From NCBI GenBank assembly GCA_018971835.1, contig JAGWZW010000014.1:1-58672 (forward strand): DNA of 58,672 bases, read 5' to 3'. This DNA comes from Alphaproteobacteria bacterium (GTDB lineage: Bacteria > Pseudomonadota > Alphaproteobacteria > Micropepsales > Micropepsaceae). The notes below the pieces were generated by a model that was not told the origin of the DNA, made no database searches, and saw nothing but the letters and a program-made list of their open reading frames with translations. Position numbers and translations under genes: made by a program. Of this stretch, positions 28,284-36,016 are shown in pieces; position 1 is the stretch's first letter; the number at the start of each line of letters is the position of its first letter.

Positions 28284-31200
28284 TCAGCCCGCCGACGGGT
28301 TCTCGCTCGACCCGGCCTGTGCGCGCGCGCGGGCCCAGCGTGCCTCGTAGCCGCGCGACAACAGCCCGAAGGCGCGGCGCTCCAGGTTCCGGTCCGTCCC
28401 CAGGAACCGGTTGCAGTGCATGTGCATCAGGCTTTCAACGATGTTCTGCATGGGACAGCTGAGGGCCTCTCGCGCCTCGAGCGCCCGCAAGCGGGCGCCG
28501 AGCGCCGGCAGGTGACGGTCGTAAAGCGCGAGCGGCGCCGGCGAAGGCGGGCGGGCGACATCCAGCGCATCCTGAAGGTCTTTGTTGCGCCGGCGATATT
28601 CGTCACTCGTCTCGCGCCGGAAGCCGGCATATCGCTCGCGCCACCAGTCGCGTGCGCGCTCCTCGACGCCCAGCCCGCGCAGCAGGCGCGCCAGGCTGGC
28701 GACGGCGGGCAGTACGCGCTGGTCGGCGGGCGTTGCGTCCTTCGCAAGCAGATCGAGAACGACCCGGCTGTCGATGGCGAATATCTGCTCGACAACATCG
28801 ATGGCCTCGGGCCCGCCATAACGCTCGATCTCGCGCTCATAGGTATCGAAGGCAAAGCTGCGGCGCTGGTCAGCCGCCACCAGCGAAGTACCCCATTCAC
28901 AGAGCCGCGGCAGGACTTTGCGCCAGAGCCTTCGCGCATCGCCCTTGAAGCGGAGCCGCAAATGCGGATCCGGATCGGAATAGCGCAGGAAGAAGAACGG
29001 CAGATTCGCATCGCGACGCGGAAGCGTCGCAAGAAAGGCCGGCAGCGCGGCGGATATGAGATCGTCCTCGCTCTCGCGCCCGCCATAGAGCTTCATATAA
29101 AGCCAATCGCTGCCGGGCGGGCGCATCCGTTCCGCAGGCGACACAGCGTGCGCGTTTCGGGGGGGCGCGATCCGGCGCGTATGCGACGCCGCACCATCGA
29201 GATCGCGCCGGTAAAGCGAAACGGCCAGTTCGCAAATATAGTGTCCGCCCGGTCCCTCGAGCCAGGCGTGCTCCGGTCCCGGCAAGGCCTCCTGCAAGGT
29301 GAGTGGAGGCGAGCCCGGCTTCAGCTTGCGCACGTCGCTCCACAACGCCTCGGCGAAGACTGCCTTCTCGAGGTCGAAGAGGAGCCTGTGATCGCCGGCG
29401 CTGAGGTAGACATGGCGCGGCACATTCCAGGCCCGGCGCCAGGCCGCGAGGCGTTCGGCGAAGCTGGCAGGCGACTTCGCTTGCAGATGCTTGCCGGCCA
29501 ACGCCGCATCGATACGCCATTGCGCGGGAACCAGAATGACCCTGCCGGCCTCGAGCCGCGGCAGGAACGGAAAGGCCGATGCCGATCCCCAATCGAACAT
29601 TTGCAGCATTGGCCGGCCGTCATTCGAAACGTCTGCGAGAAAGCGGCAGAGAACCGGCGCGTAGAGGAAGTTCAGCATATGCGTGCTGGTGACGAGTACG
29701 CGCGCGCCGCGGCTCAGCGAGCGCAGGTAGAAGCGGCCATCGGCAATGCCGACGACGAGGTCGGCCGGTGAGAGCGTGTCCTCGGCTGCCACTCCGGGTG
29801 CTGCGCCTAGCGCAATCTCATGACGCTGGATCGGCGGACGGATCGCGACATTGGCCGAGCGGAACTTGCGCGGGGGATAGATGATTTCGGCCCGGATGGC
29901 ATCTGGATCAGCGGCCGCGCTTGTGCTTGCCATCCGGCGCAGGGCTGCGGTCGCCTCCGCACCGAGAAGGTCGGCGAAGCGCGCCAGATTGCGGCCGGCA
30001 GCGCCCGCACCGATATTGGGACCGATCGCGACCTTGAAATCGCCGGCATCGATGGCCGCGCGCGACTGCGCGATGACGAAGGTATAGATATCGTGCGAAG
30101 GCGCTGCGGTTTTCTCATCCGGCGGCCACATCTCCATCTCAGACAGCGTCTGGTCGTCGAGCGATCGGACGGGTGTGCGGTCGCGCAAGGTCTCGCAAGC
30201 GAGCGCGAACAGTATCTGGTTGCGGCGTGCCATATTGCCCGCGCCACCCGAACCGGCCCAGGACGCTTCTCCACTATAGGCCGGCGGCGGACCAAGGCCG
30301 CTCTCGGGATCGAGCAGTTCAAGGAGCGGCACCTCGCGCTCGGCGCCGTAGCGATTGACAAAATTCGCGCGATAGGCCTCGAGCGGGCCGAAACTGCGCG
30401 AGGACGGCGCCAGGCGGAGCAGCAATTCGAGCGCGCGCGCGGCTTCTTCGCCCACGGTCCGCGTGATCGTGACGTCCGACAGGAACCAGGACATGTCGAC
30501 CTGGATCGGCGTATCGCTCGGCAAGGGCGAGGCTGCTGCGGCGATGGCATGCAGGCGCGCCACCTGGGCGCGGCAATCGCCCGCTTCCAGCTTGGTCCAC
30601 GACCGGCACGCATCATCGAAGGCGATAAGGCCCACTCTGATCTCCGCGGCCGCCGCAACCGGCTCCAGACGGGCGATGACGTGGCCGACAGGATTGTCCG
30701 TGGTCAATGGCGGACGAAGTTCCGACAAGAGCAGGGTCTGGTCCAAGAGTTCGTCGACCAGCGCTTCGATCCTGGCGCGTGCGGAGGGATCGCGGCCCGC
30801 TGTCAGATGCGCCACGATCTCGTTGTAAGGCCTGGGCGCATTGGCGAATGCCAGAATGCTGTTCACCGCATTCGTAGCGCGCAGCGACACCCGCGGCTCC
30901 GCCACCCCTTCGCCGTGCGACACGCGCTCGGCCAGATAGACCCGGCCGCTACGACTATAGGCCGCCGGATTGACGTAGAGCCGCAGCGCTTTGCGGATAG
31001 CCGGCTGCCCCTCAAGATGTAGCACGAGCCGCAACAGCCAATCCATGTCGGGGCGGGCGCGGATCCGTTGGGCGCTGCCGGCAAGCCTGAGGCCTGTCGT
31101 GCTGGCGCACTGTCCCAATGCGACGCCGGAGAACAGTCCGAATGGCGTAGGCCTTGCGCTCGCGCGGATCAGATAGCGCAGCAGCTTTGCCTCGGCCGAG

Positions 31201-31412
31201 CGTCTTGCACTCTCGCTTACCGACGCATCTTCCAGCCGCGCTGTCAGGGAGTTGCTGGCGACGGCGATCGCTGCGCGCAGGCGCGGATCATCAAGCTGTT
31301 CACCGGCGGGCGCATTTCCCAGCGCATCGTAGAATTCGACCGGCAGCAGAGGGGCGCGCACCTGCATGACGTCGAAGGGCCGATAAAGCGGCGTGCCGAT
31401 ACAGCGCTTCAT
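28284..31412 (-). CDS. lanB: Full-length LanB-type lantibiotic dehydratase
   Basis: The product has 1042 residues, the size of complete class I lanthipeptide dehydratases such as NisB (about 1000). The N-terminal Lant_dehydr_N-type glutamylation domain starts YRPFDVMQVRAPLLPVEFYD and includes RYLIRASARPTPFGLFSGVA, a hallmark block. The C-terminal SpaB_C-type elimination domain (about 765-1035) has DWLYMKLYGGRESEDDLI and FFFLRYSDPDPHLRLRF. Family enzymes use glutamyl-tRNA to activate Ser and Thr, then eliminate to Dha and Dhb. Its ATG overlaps the lanC stop codon (ATGA), so the two are translationally coupled. The expected substrates are the two Cys-rich peptides upstream. Confidence 0.9.
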   Translation of the reverse strand: MKRCIGTPLYRPFDVMQVRAPLLPVEFYDALGNAPAGEQLDDPRLRAAIAVASNSLTARLEDASVSESARRSAEAKLLRYLIRASARPTPFGLFSGVALGQCASTTGLRLAGSAQRIRARPDMDWLLRLVLHLEGQPAIRKALRLYVNPAAYSRSGRVYLAERVSHGEGVAEPRVSLRATNAVNSILAFANAPRPYNEIVAHLTAGRDPSARARIEALVDELLDQTLLLSELRPPLTTDNPVGHVIARLEPVAAAAEIRVGLIAFDDACRSWTKLEAGDCRAQVARLHAIAAAASPLPSDTPIQVDMSWFLSDVTITRTVGEEAARALELLLRLAPSSRSFGPLEAYRANFVNRYGAEREVPLLELLDPESGLGPPPAYSGEASWAGSGGAGNMARRNQILFALACETLRDRTPVRSLDDQTLSEMEMWPPDEKTAAPSHDIYTFVIAQSRAAIDAGDFKVAIGPNIGAGAAGRNLARFADLLGAEATAALRRMASTSAAADPDAIRAEIIYPPRKFRSANVAIRPPIQRHEIALGAAPGVAAEDTLSPADLVVGIADGRFYLRSLSRGARVLVTSTHMLNFLYAPVLCRFLADVSNDGRPMLQMFDWGSASAFPFLPRLEAGRVILVPAQWRIDAALAGKHLQAKSPASFAERLAAWRRAWNVPRHVYLSAGDHRLLFDLEKAVFAEALWSDVRKLKPGSPPLTLQEALPGPEHAWLEGPGGHYICELAVSLYRRDLDGAASHTRRIAPPRNAHAVSPAERMRPPGSDWLYMKLYGGRESEDDLISAALPAFLATLPRRDANLPFFFLRYSDPDPHLRLRFKGDARRLWRKVLPRLCEWGTSLVAADQRRSFAFDTYEREIERYGGPEAIDVVEQIFAIDSRVVLDLLAKDATPADQRVLPAVASLARLLRGLGVEERARDWWRERYAGFRRETSDEYRRRNKDLQDALDVARPPSPAPLALYDRHLPALGARLRALEAREALSCPMQNIVESLMHMHCNRFLGTDRNLERRAFGLLSRGYEARWARARAQAGSSENPSAG

Positions 31413-32773
31413 GACAGCAAGAACACCCTGTCCCAGCACGGTGCCCGGTCGGTCGCGAAAGCGAGAAGCGCCGCGGCGACGCCAGGGGCGCCGTCCAGGA
31501 ATCCCGGGCGGTCTATCCGGCGGCCCTCCGGCTCATGCGCGCGAAAACCCAACACGCTGTCTGGTTCATAAAGCTCAAGAAGCATGTCGAGCATGGCCCG
31601 GCTCGCCTCCCACAACCAGGGCAGATCGGTATCCTGCGCAAAGCGCAGGACGATATGGGCAAGGCCCGAGACGCCGTGACAAAAGGTCGGCGACGAGATC
31701 TGGCGTGCTTGCCAGGGCCGGGCGCAGATGGCGCGCACGGCCTCCAGCGCCGCGTCGCGATAGCGCGGTTCATCAAGCGCATCGCCCGCCAGCCACAAGG
31801 CGCGCGCGACGCCCGGGCTGCCATAACACCAGGCCGCATGGGTCGGATGCAGGGGCTTACCGAAATGCGCATGGACTTCCTGCGGCAGAATCGCTCGCCT
31901 GGCACCGCCGACCGTGGCGACGGGAATGGCCGCTGGCCAGTTTGTGCCCCAAGCGTCGTCCACGCGATGGGCCAGAAGCCAATCGGCGCCGCCGCGGATG
32001 CGTTCCTCGACAAGGCCATTGTTGTGCATGCCGGCCTTATAGGCGAGGGCAAGGGCGGCAAGCGGCCCCGGAATGCCGTGCGCAAGTCCGCAGTTTAAAT
32101 TGCCTTCCGCAAATTCGGCGCGCATGTCGGGATTGGCGATGCGTTCCGGTGGCGTATACCACGCCGGCAGGCCATCGACGCTGGCGACGGCGCACAGCGC
32201 CTCGATCACCGGCGCCAGGGCGTTGGCGAGTTCGTCGGTGTCCTGGCGGGCCAGCATGCAGGCGGCAGTTCCAGCCAGGCCGGAAATGGCGTCGAATTGG
32301 TGCACGGACAGATCATGCACATTGCTGTGAAGCTGTTCACCGGCATCGCGCGCGCTTTTGGCCAGAGCCGTGTCGATTTCGCCTTGAAGGCGGCGATAAC
32401 GCGTGCCGCCTCTCGACAGCAGATCGACGACCAGCGAAAGCCCGGCAAGGCCTCCGAACGCCCCGATCGGTGGCGATGCCATGCCTTCAAGGGATTGCGC
32501 GGCAGACTGGAGATAGCCATGTGCCTGACGATCCCAGCCGTCCTCAGGGAAACTGGCGTCGAGGCAGGCAAGTAACAGAGCCAGGCCCACCTCGCCCTGC
32601 GCAACAGAAAGCGCCGACCAATGGGCGCCCTCGGGAAATGCCGTCTGCTTGCGATTGAATGCGACTGCGCGCGCGATGCGCTCACGATCGCAAGTGCGCC
32701 TGCCGACCTCGCGCGCGATCTCCAGCGCGCGATCGCGGGCGGTTGCCTCGATCATAATCTTCCAAAGCGCCAC
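31409..32773 (-). CDS. lanC: LanC-type lanthionine cyclase
   Basis: This 454-residue protein has the LanC alpha-toroid repeats (GEVGLALLL, FGGLAGLSLV, AISGLAGTAA, LAHGIPGPLA, YGSPGVARAL, HGVSGLAHIV, GAPGVAAALL). The zinc ligands are all present: C316 (AAWCYGSPG), C365 and H366 (TFCHGVSG). The His that matches the catalytic His of NisC is H232 (GLAHGIPG). It should catalyse Michael addition of Cys thiols to Dha or Dhb. The start is either GTG at 32773 or ATG at 32755; neither has an ideal ribosome site. It sits 18 bases after precursor 1 and overlaps lanB, so precursor and enzymes are one transcript. Confidence 0.9.
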   Translation of the reverse strand: MALWKIMIEATARDRALEIAREVGRRTCDRERIARAVAFNRKQTAFPEGAHWSALSVAQGEVGLALLLACLDASFPEDGWDRQAHGYLQSAAQSLEGMASPPIGAFGGLAGLSLVVDLLSRGGTRYRRLQGEIDTALAKSARDAGEQLHSNVHDLSVHQFDAISGLAGTAACMLARQDTDELANALAPVIEALCAVASVDGLPAWYTPPERIANPDMRAEFAEGNLNCGLAHGIPGPLAALALAYKAGMHNNGLVEERIRGGADWLLAHRVDDAWGTNWPAAIPVATVGGARRAILPQEVHAHFGKPLHPTHAAWCYGSPGVARALWLAGDALDEPRYRDAALEAVRAICARPWQARQISSPTFCHGVSGLAHIVLRFAQDTDLPWLWEASRAMLDMLLELYEPDSVLGFRAHEPEGRRIDRPGFLDGAPGVAAALLAFATDRAPCWDRVFLLS

Positions 32774-32791
32774 GAGCGGTCTTTTCCCTGC

Positions 32792-33175
32792 CTATTCCGG
32801 CGACGGTTCGGGCGGCGCGCAGACGCAGGTGGCGGCACAACTTCCGTTGCAGGTGCCCAGGCACGTTGCTGCGCATGTCGCCTGGCAGGTTCCCATGCAG
32901 GTGGCTTCGCAGGTCGCCATACAGGTTCCCATACATGTGCCTCCGCAAGTTCCGCCGCAGGTGCCCAGGCAGGTGCTGCCGCAAGTCGCAGTGCAGCCAG
33001 CGGCGCTCGGTTCGAACTGCGCGATTTGGGTGCCGCCGCGCGTGAGCCGCACGTCAATATCGAATTCGTCGTCCGGGTGATTGCGTGCCACGGCGGGCAC
33101 TACCCAGAAGCCGACAACTGTGGCCGCCAGTCTCGCCAAGAAATGGCGCCGCGGCGGCGTATTGCGTTCCGTCAT
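32792..33175 (-). CDS. Cys-rich RiPP precursor 1 with Tat-like signal and FDIDVRL leader
   Basis: The precursor has 127 residues. It begins with a twin-arginine-type signal, PPRRHFLARL (RRxFL) plus a hydrophobic stretch ending VVPAVA (about 9-30). Next comes the leader block DDEFDIDVRL (35-44), which matches the F-(N/D)-(L/I)-D box of class I lanthipeptide leaders bound by LanB. The core (61-119) has 16 Cys, almost all exactly four residues apart, as 14 tetrapeptides of the form x-(A/G/S)-(T/S)-C (13 with Thr, one with Ser). The tail is APPEPSPE. AGAGG lies before the ATG. It is adjacent to lanC and lanB. The modified state is inferred, not shown; metal binding or disulfides are the alternatives. 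Confidence 0.8.
   Translation of the reverse strand: MTERNTPPRRHFLARLAATVVGFWVVPAVARNHPDDEFDIDVRLTRGGTQIAQFEPSAAGCTATCGSTCLGTCGGTCGGTCMGTCMATCEATCMGTCQATCAATCLGTCNGSCAATCVCAPPEPSPE
32819..32995 (-). repeat. 12-bp-period coding repeat of precursor 1 core
   Basis: This stretch encodes residues 61-119 of precursor 1 as tandem 12-base units (x-x-Thr-Cys). Thr uses ACC, ACT, ACA and ACG, Cys uses TGC and TGT, and Gly varies too. The DNA units have therefore diverged while the peptide period is kept exactly, which points to selection on the peptide rather than a fresh slippage repeat. Confidence 0.85.
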
Positions 33176-33232
33176 TCGTTATCCTCTGCTGGGTTCACCG
33201 GCGCCGGTCTGTCAACAATCGCCCATCATCGC

Positions 33233-33754
33233 CTATGAGGGCGGCGGAGGAGGCGGACAGCCGCAGGTATCGAAGCCGCATGTGCTGCCGCAAGACGTCG
33301 GACTACAGCTGGCCCCACCGCAGGTTCCCATGCAGGAGTCCGGGCACGTGTTATGGCAGGTGGGCGTGCAGCTGTCGCCGCACGAGCCACCACAGCTTTC
33401 TGTGCAGGTGGGAACACAGGAAGGCGGGCACGAACCGGTGCAGCAGTCGCTGCCGCTATCCTCCTGCGCGATGCGCGGACCTTTGTGCGACAGGCGGACG
33501 TCGATATCGAATTCGTCATCGGCCGCGGCTGTGCGGCGCCGCAAGGATGCTGAAGCCGGAGACGCCCCCATACCGGCCATTCCGGCAAGACCAAGGATCA
33601 CCGCGCCGATCCGCGTCACGACAAGCCGGCGCGCGCCGTCCGCAGGCGGCGAAGCTGCTGCCCTCAGTCCACCGCGCCCGCGATTGCGCAAGACGGCCGC
33701 CACACCGGCCACGCCCACCAAACCCAGAAAGACACTCAGACCGTAAATCCACAT
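33233..33754 (-). CDS. Cys-rich RiPP precursor 2 with membrane/Tat-like N-terminus and FDIDVRL leader
   Basis: The precursor has 173 residues from the ATG at 33754, which has GGAG eight bases upstream. It starts with a membrane helix (MWIYGLSVFLGLVGVAGVAA). A second hydrophobic segment is preceded by ARRLVV (RRxPhiPhi, Tat-like) and ends ASPASA (about 64-69), like a cleavable signal. The leader block DDEFDIDVRL (79-88), then a G and IAQ, is shared with precursor 1. The core (104-166) has 17 Cys, mostly every four residues, as x-x-(S/T)-C units (TGSC, PPSC, VPTC, TESC and so on), with three five-residue spacings near the end. The tail is GCPPPPPPS. It is a divergent paralogue of precursor 1, 57 bases upstream. 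Confidence 0.8.
   Translation of the reverse strand: MWIYGLSVFLGLVGVAGVAAVLRNRGRGGLRAAASPPADGARRLVVTRIGAVILGLAGMAGMGASPASASLRRRTAAADDEFDIDVRLSHKGPRIAQEDSGSDCCTGSCPPSCVPTCTESCGGSCGDSCTPTCHNTCPDSCMGTCGGASCSPTSCGSTCGFDTCGCPPPPPPS
33257..33445 (-). repeat. 12-bp-period coding repeat of precursor 2 core
   Basis: This encodes residues 104-166 of precursor 2: eleven Cys in strict four-residue steps (105-145), then steps of five, five, four and five. The unit residues are more varied than in precursor 1 and Ser is about as common as Thr, but the (S/T)-C ending is kept in every unit. Confidence 0.75.
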
Positions 33755-33809
33755 CACGTCGATCTCCTGCCGAAAGATGTGCCTCAAATGCGTGTCCGCC
33801 CGTGCGGCC

Positions 33810-34175
33810 TCAAGCCCTTCTGCTGCGGGCAGGGTTGTCCAGATATCCGATCGTGGAAAACAGGATCAGCAGGCCGGCTATCAAGCCGGCCCACCACGGA
33901 AGCGCAAAGACATAGGAAACAGCGATTCCGGCGCCGATGCCCAGAACGATTCCAAGAGGCGCGATCCAGCCGCCTTTGGCCCCGTCATAATCGCCCCGCA
34001 CCATCCGCTGGGCATCAATCGCCTGCCCGCAGGCCGGGCATGTCACATGCTCCGCCCTGTTGCCGAGCCCGATATAGCGTGCGCCGGAGCTGGCGATTTC
34101 GCCTAACACATAGGCCTGCGCACTTTTGGTGAGCCGCGCCCTACAGTTAGGACAAAAGAATGTCTCTGATGGCAT
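33810..34175 (-). CDS. Zinc-ribbon membrane protein
   Basis: The product has 121 residues. The N-terminal cytoplasmic part has two CxxC pairs, FCPNC (C8, C11) and TCPACG (C46, C49), forming a zinc ribbon. Two membrane helices follow: APLGIVLGIGAGIAVSYVFA and WWAGLIAGLLILFSTIGYL. It lies 55 bases upstream of precursor 2 on the same strand, so it is likely co-transcribed. Its function is unknown. It could tether or sense, or handle Cys-rich substrates at the membrane (inference). Confidence 0.72.
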   Translation of the reverse strand: MPSETFFCPNCRARLTKSAQAYVLGEIASSGARYIGLGNRAEHVTCPACGQAIDAQRMVRGDYDGAKGGWIAPLGIVLGIGAGIAVSYVFALPWWAGLIAGLLILFSTIGYLDNPARSRRA

Positions 34176-34243
34176 GGCCCCATCCCCAATTTTTCATGTT
34201 ACACCTTTTTTTGCGGCCTCAAAGTCCAATTCAGCCGCAACCG

Positions 34244-34456
34244 TCAACGTCGGTCCTCGGGCAGTTTGGGAGAAGGCGGCATGGGATCGACGCCCAGCGG
34301 CACCATCGGCCCCTTGACGCAGCACGGGCAGCAACAGCAGCAACCGGAAGGATAGGCATCCACGCTCTGGGCACCGGACGTAGTGGCTCCGGCAATCAGA
34401 CCGGCGACCAGGCCGCCAAGCAACGCGCCTGTAAGAAAATTGGAAATACCGCGCAC
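34244..34456 (-). CDS. Small Cys-cluster membrane peptide
   Basis: The product has 70 residues from a GTG at 34456 with a perfect GGAGG seven bases upstream. It has a glycine-rich hydrophobic helix (FLTGALLGGLVAGLIAGATT, about 7-26), then the run SGCCCCCPCCVKGP with seven Cys in eight positions, and a Pro-rich tail (MPPSPKLPEDRR). An in-frame upstream extension exists but has no ribosome site. It is the first gene of the leftward operon, 68 bases before the zinc-ribbon gene. It lacks the FDIDVRL leader, so it is probably not a LanB substrate. The Cys cluster could bind metal or be lipidated or disulfide-linked; the function is unknown. Confidence 0.62.
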   Translation of the reverse strand: MRGISNFLTGALLGGLVAGLIAGATTSGAQSVDAYPSGCCCCCPCCVKGPMVPLGVDPMPPSPKLPEDRR

Positions 34457-34772
34457 CCGAGTCCTCCGCAACTGTCCTGACAAGTATGACGGACGGGCGC
34501 GCAAAATTGGCCGCCTCCGGGCGCGGGACTGGAAATTCAGCGGCGAATTTGGCGCAGAAGTATCGGCCGATGCCTGGTCGCCTTCCATCGGCAGGATGTC
34601 GAAGTCCAGGGGCGAAAATGCGGGCGTGCCCGTCTGTGATAACGTGCCCGTACACATTCGGCCAGCACAGTAGCAATCCGGCGTGCGCGGGCCTAGCGGC
34701 CGGTTTCGTTTTACTGTCGCATGGCAGACACCAATAGTCTTTTTCCAAATTTGGACGCCAAAGGAGACACAG
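34457..34772. other. Divergent intergenic region between the RiPP operon and a secreted-protein gene
   Basis: About 316 bases with no gene I can support; it must hold the promoter of the leftward operon and that of the rightward gene at 34773. I found no clear -35/-10 pair and no copy of a motif shared with the sigma-operon promoter region (27135-27274). Confidence 0.5.
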
Positions 34773-35486
34773 ATGAAGGCGAACAGGACCGTGCTTGCCT
34801 ATGCTGCAGGCGTGCTCTCAACATTTCTGGCGGTGGCTGCCGGGCAGGCCGTTGCCGCCATGCACGATGCCAGCTTCGATACCATCGACGTGCACCGCAT
34901 CAATCTGCGTGAACCGGACGGCACGCTGCGCATGGTGATCTCTGATCGCGCGGAATTTCCCGGCGCCATCGAGAAGGGCAAGGAATATCCCCACCCGTCG
35001 CGCAACGATTCCGCCGGCATGATCTTCTTCAACGACGAGGGCACCGAAAACGGCGGGCTGATTTTCGGCGGCAAGGACGTGAATGGAAAAATCTTCAATT
35101 TCGGCCATCTGAGCTTCGATCAGTACGAACAGGATCAGGTGCTGACGCTCGAACAAGGCGAAGAGAACGGCACACGCTGGGCGGGGCTCTCGATTGCGGA
35201 CAGGCCGGACAAGCCCCTCGACTACGCGGCGCTCGCCAAGTTCGATGCGGTGAAAGATGGACCTGCCAAGGCGGCGCTGCTGAAGAAACTGGAGGCCTCT
35301 GGTGCCGTCGGCGGCGCGGGGCGGGTCTTCATCGGCAAGGACCGCAAGCGTGAATCGCGGGTCAGCTTGCGCGACGCCGATGGCCGGGCGCGGTTGGTGC
35401 TGTCCGTCGCTGCGGACGGCACGGCATCGATTGCGTTCCTCGATGCAAAGGGCAAGGTGGTGCGTACGATCGGCCCTGGAAGCTGA
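34773..35486 (+). CDS. Secreted protein of unknown function
   Basis: The product has 237 residues. The N-terminal signal or anchor (VLAYAAGVLSTFLAVAAGQA) is followed by a mostly beta domain with two similar strand pairs, INLREPDGTLRMVISDRAEF and RVSLRDADGRARLVLSVAAD. It has no Cys in the mature part. The ATG at 34773 follows AAGGAG at seven bases. It is divergent from the RiPP operon, so it may share a control region, but no function is recognised. Confidence 0.7.
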   Translation: MKANRTVLAYAAGVLSTFLAVAAGQAVAAMHDASFDTIDVHRINLREPDGTLRMVISDRAEFPGAIEKGKEYPHPSRNDSAGMIFFNDEGTENGGLIFGGKDVNGKIFNFGHLSFDQYEQDQVLTLEQGEENGTRWAGLSIADRPDKPLDYAALAKFDAVKDGPAKAALLKKLEASGAVGGAGRVFIGKDRKRESRVSLRDADGRARLVLSVAADGTASIAFLDAKGKVVRTIGPGS

Positions 35487-35990
35487 TGGCCCGCCGCCGC
35501 TAGCCAGTTCGCCCGGGGTGTTCAATCTGCATCGATGATTGCGGGAGCGCGATGACATGCGGCATCAGCCGCCGGCTCATTCGTGTTCCGATATTCGGCC
35601 CGTTCCGCAGGCGGCAGGGCGGACCACCGCATCGAGGCCTGCAATCCTGCCGCGCTGAACTTGACGAATGTCGCGGAGGACGCGTAGGCCGGAGATCGAG
35701 GTGTCGGCGGCTAGTGTCGTCGTATCCATGACGCTGACACGTTCGGGGCGGCATGGGGCGGGAAGTTGCCTCGCTCGCACAACGGTCAGTTTGTCATCTC
35801 GACGGTGAACCATATTTTGTCGCGCGTGGCATAGGCCCTAACGCCGTCGTAACGCGAGCAGACGATTACACTCTGGCGGCGGAAAGGCGTTCAGGTCGGA
35901 ACGCGCCATGAGTGAAGACCGCGCAAAAACGGCGACCTGTTCCGCAATGAAGCCGATGGAGCAATAATGCTCCCGTTGTACGCAATATGA
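35487..35990. other. Gene-free stretch between the secreted protein and kdp
   Basis: About 500 bases with no coding region that has both a ribosome site and a recognisable product. Short open frames occur on both strands but look random. It ends in the kdp control region. Confidence 0.5.
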
Positions 35991-35996
35991 TTGCCC

Positions 35997-36016
35997 ATCT
36001 ATATGAAATCTATATG
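35997..36016 (+). promoter_or_regulatory. Direct repeat upstream of kdp, candidate KdpE site
   Basis: ATCTATATG occurs twice (35997-36005 and 36008-36016) with an 11-base period, one helical turn, as OmpR-family regulators usually bind. An AT-rich TTTATACG (36042-36049) lies 27 bases downstream as a possible -10 region, and the first kdp ORF starts at 36093. The AT-rich repeat stands out from the GC-rich surroundings. Confidence 0.5.

Noticed and set aside
28416-31022. Long rightward open frames opposite lanB
   Set aside because: Products are Arg/Ala-rich without domains or ribosome sites and mirror the lanB frame.
32819-33445. CRISPR-like or satellite repeat
   Set aside because: The period is 12 bases with no spacers, lies wholly inside coding sequence and keeps codon frame; it encodes the precursor cores.
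33081-33746. Rightward open frames across the precursor genes
   Set aside because: They mirror the Cys-repeat codons of the leftward precursors; no ribosome site and no plausible product.
34194-34748. 184-codon leftward frame overlapping the Cys-cluster peptide
   Set aside because: No ribosome site, unnatural composition; the overlapping GTG frame at 34456 has GGAGG and a clear membrane helix.
35577-35813. Possible transposase or regulator fragment before kdp
   Set aside because: Short frame without recognisable motif, ribosome site or inverted repeats.
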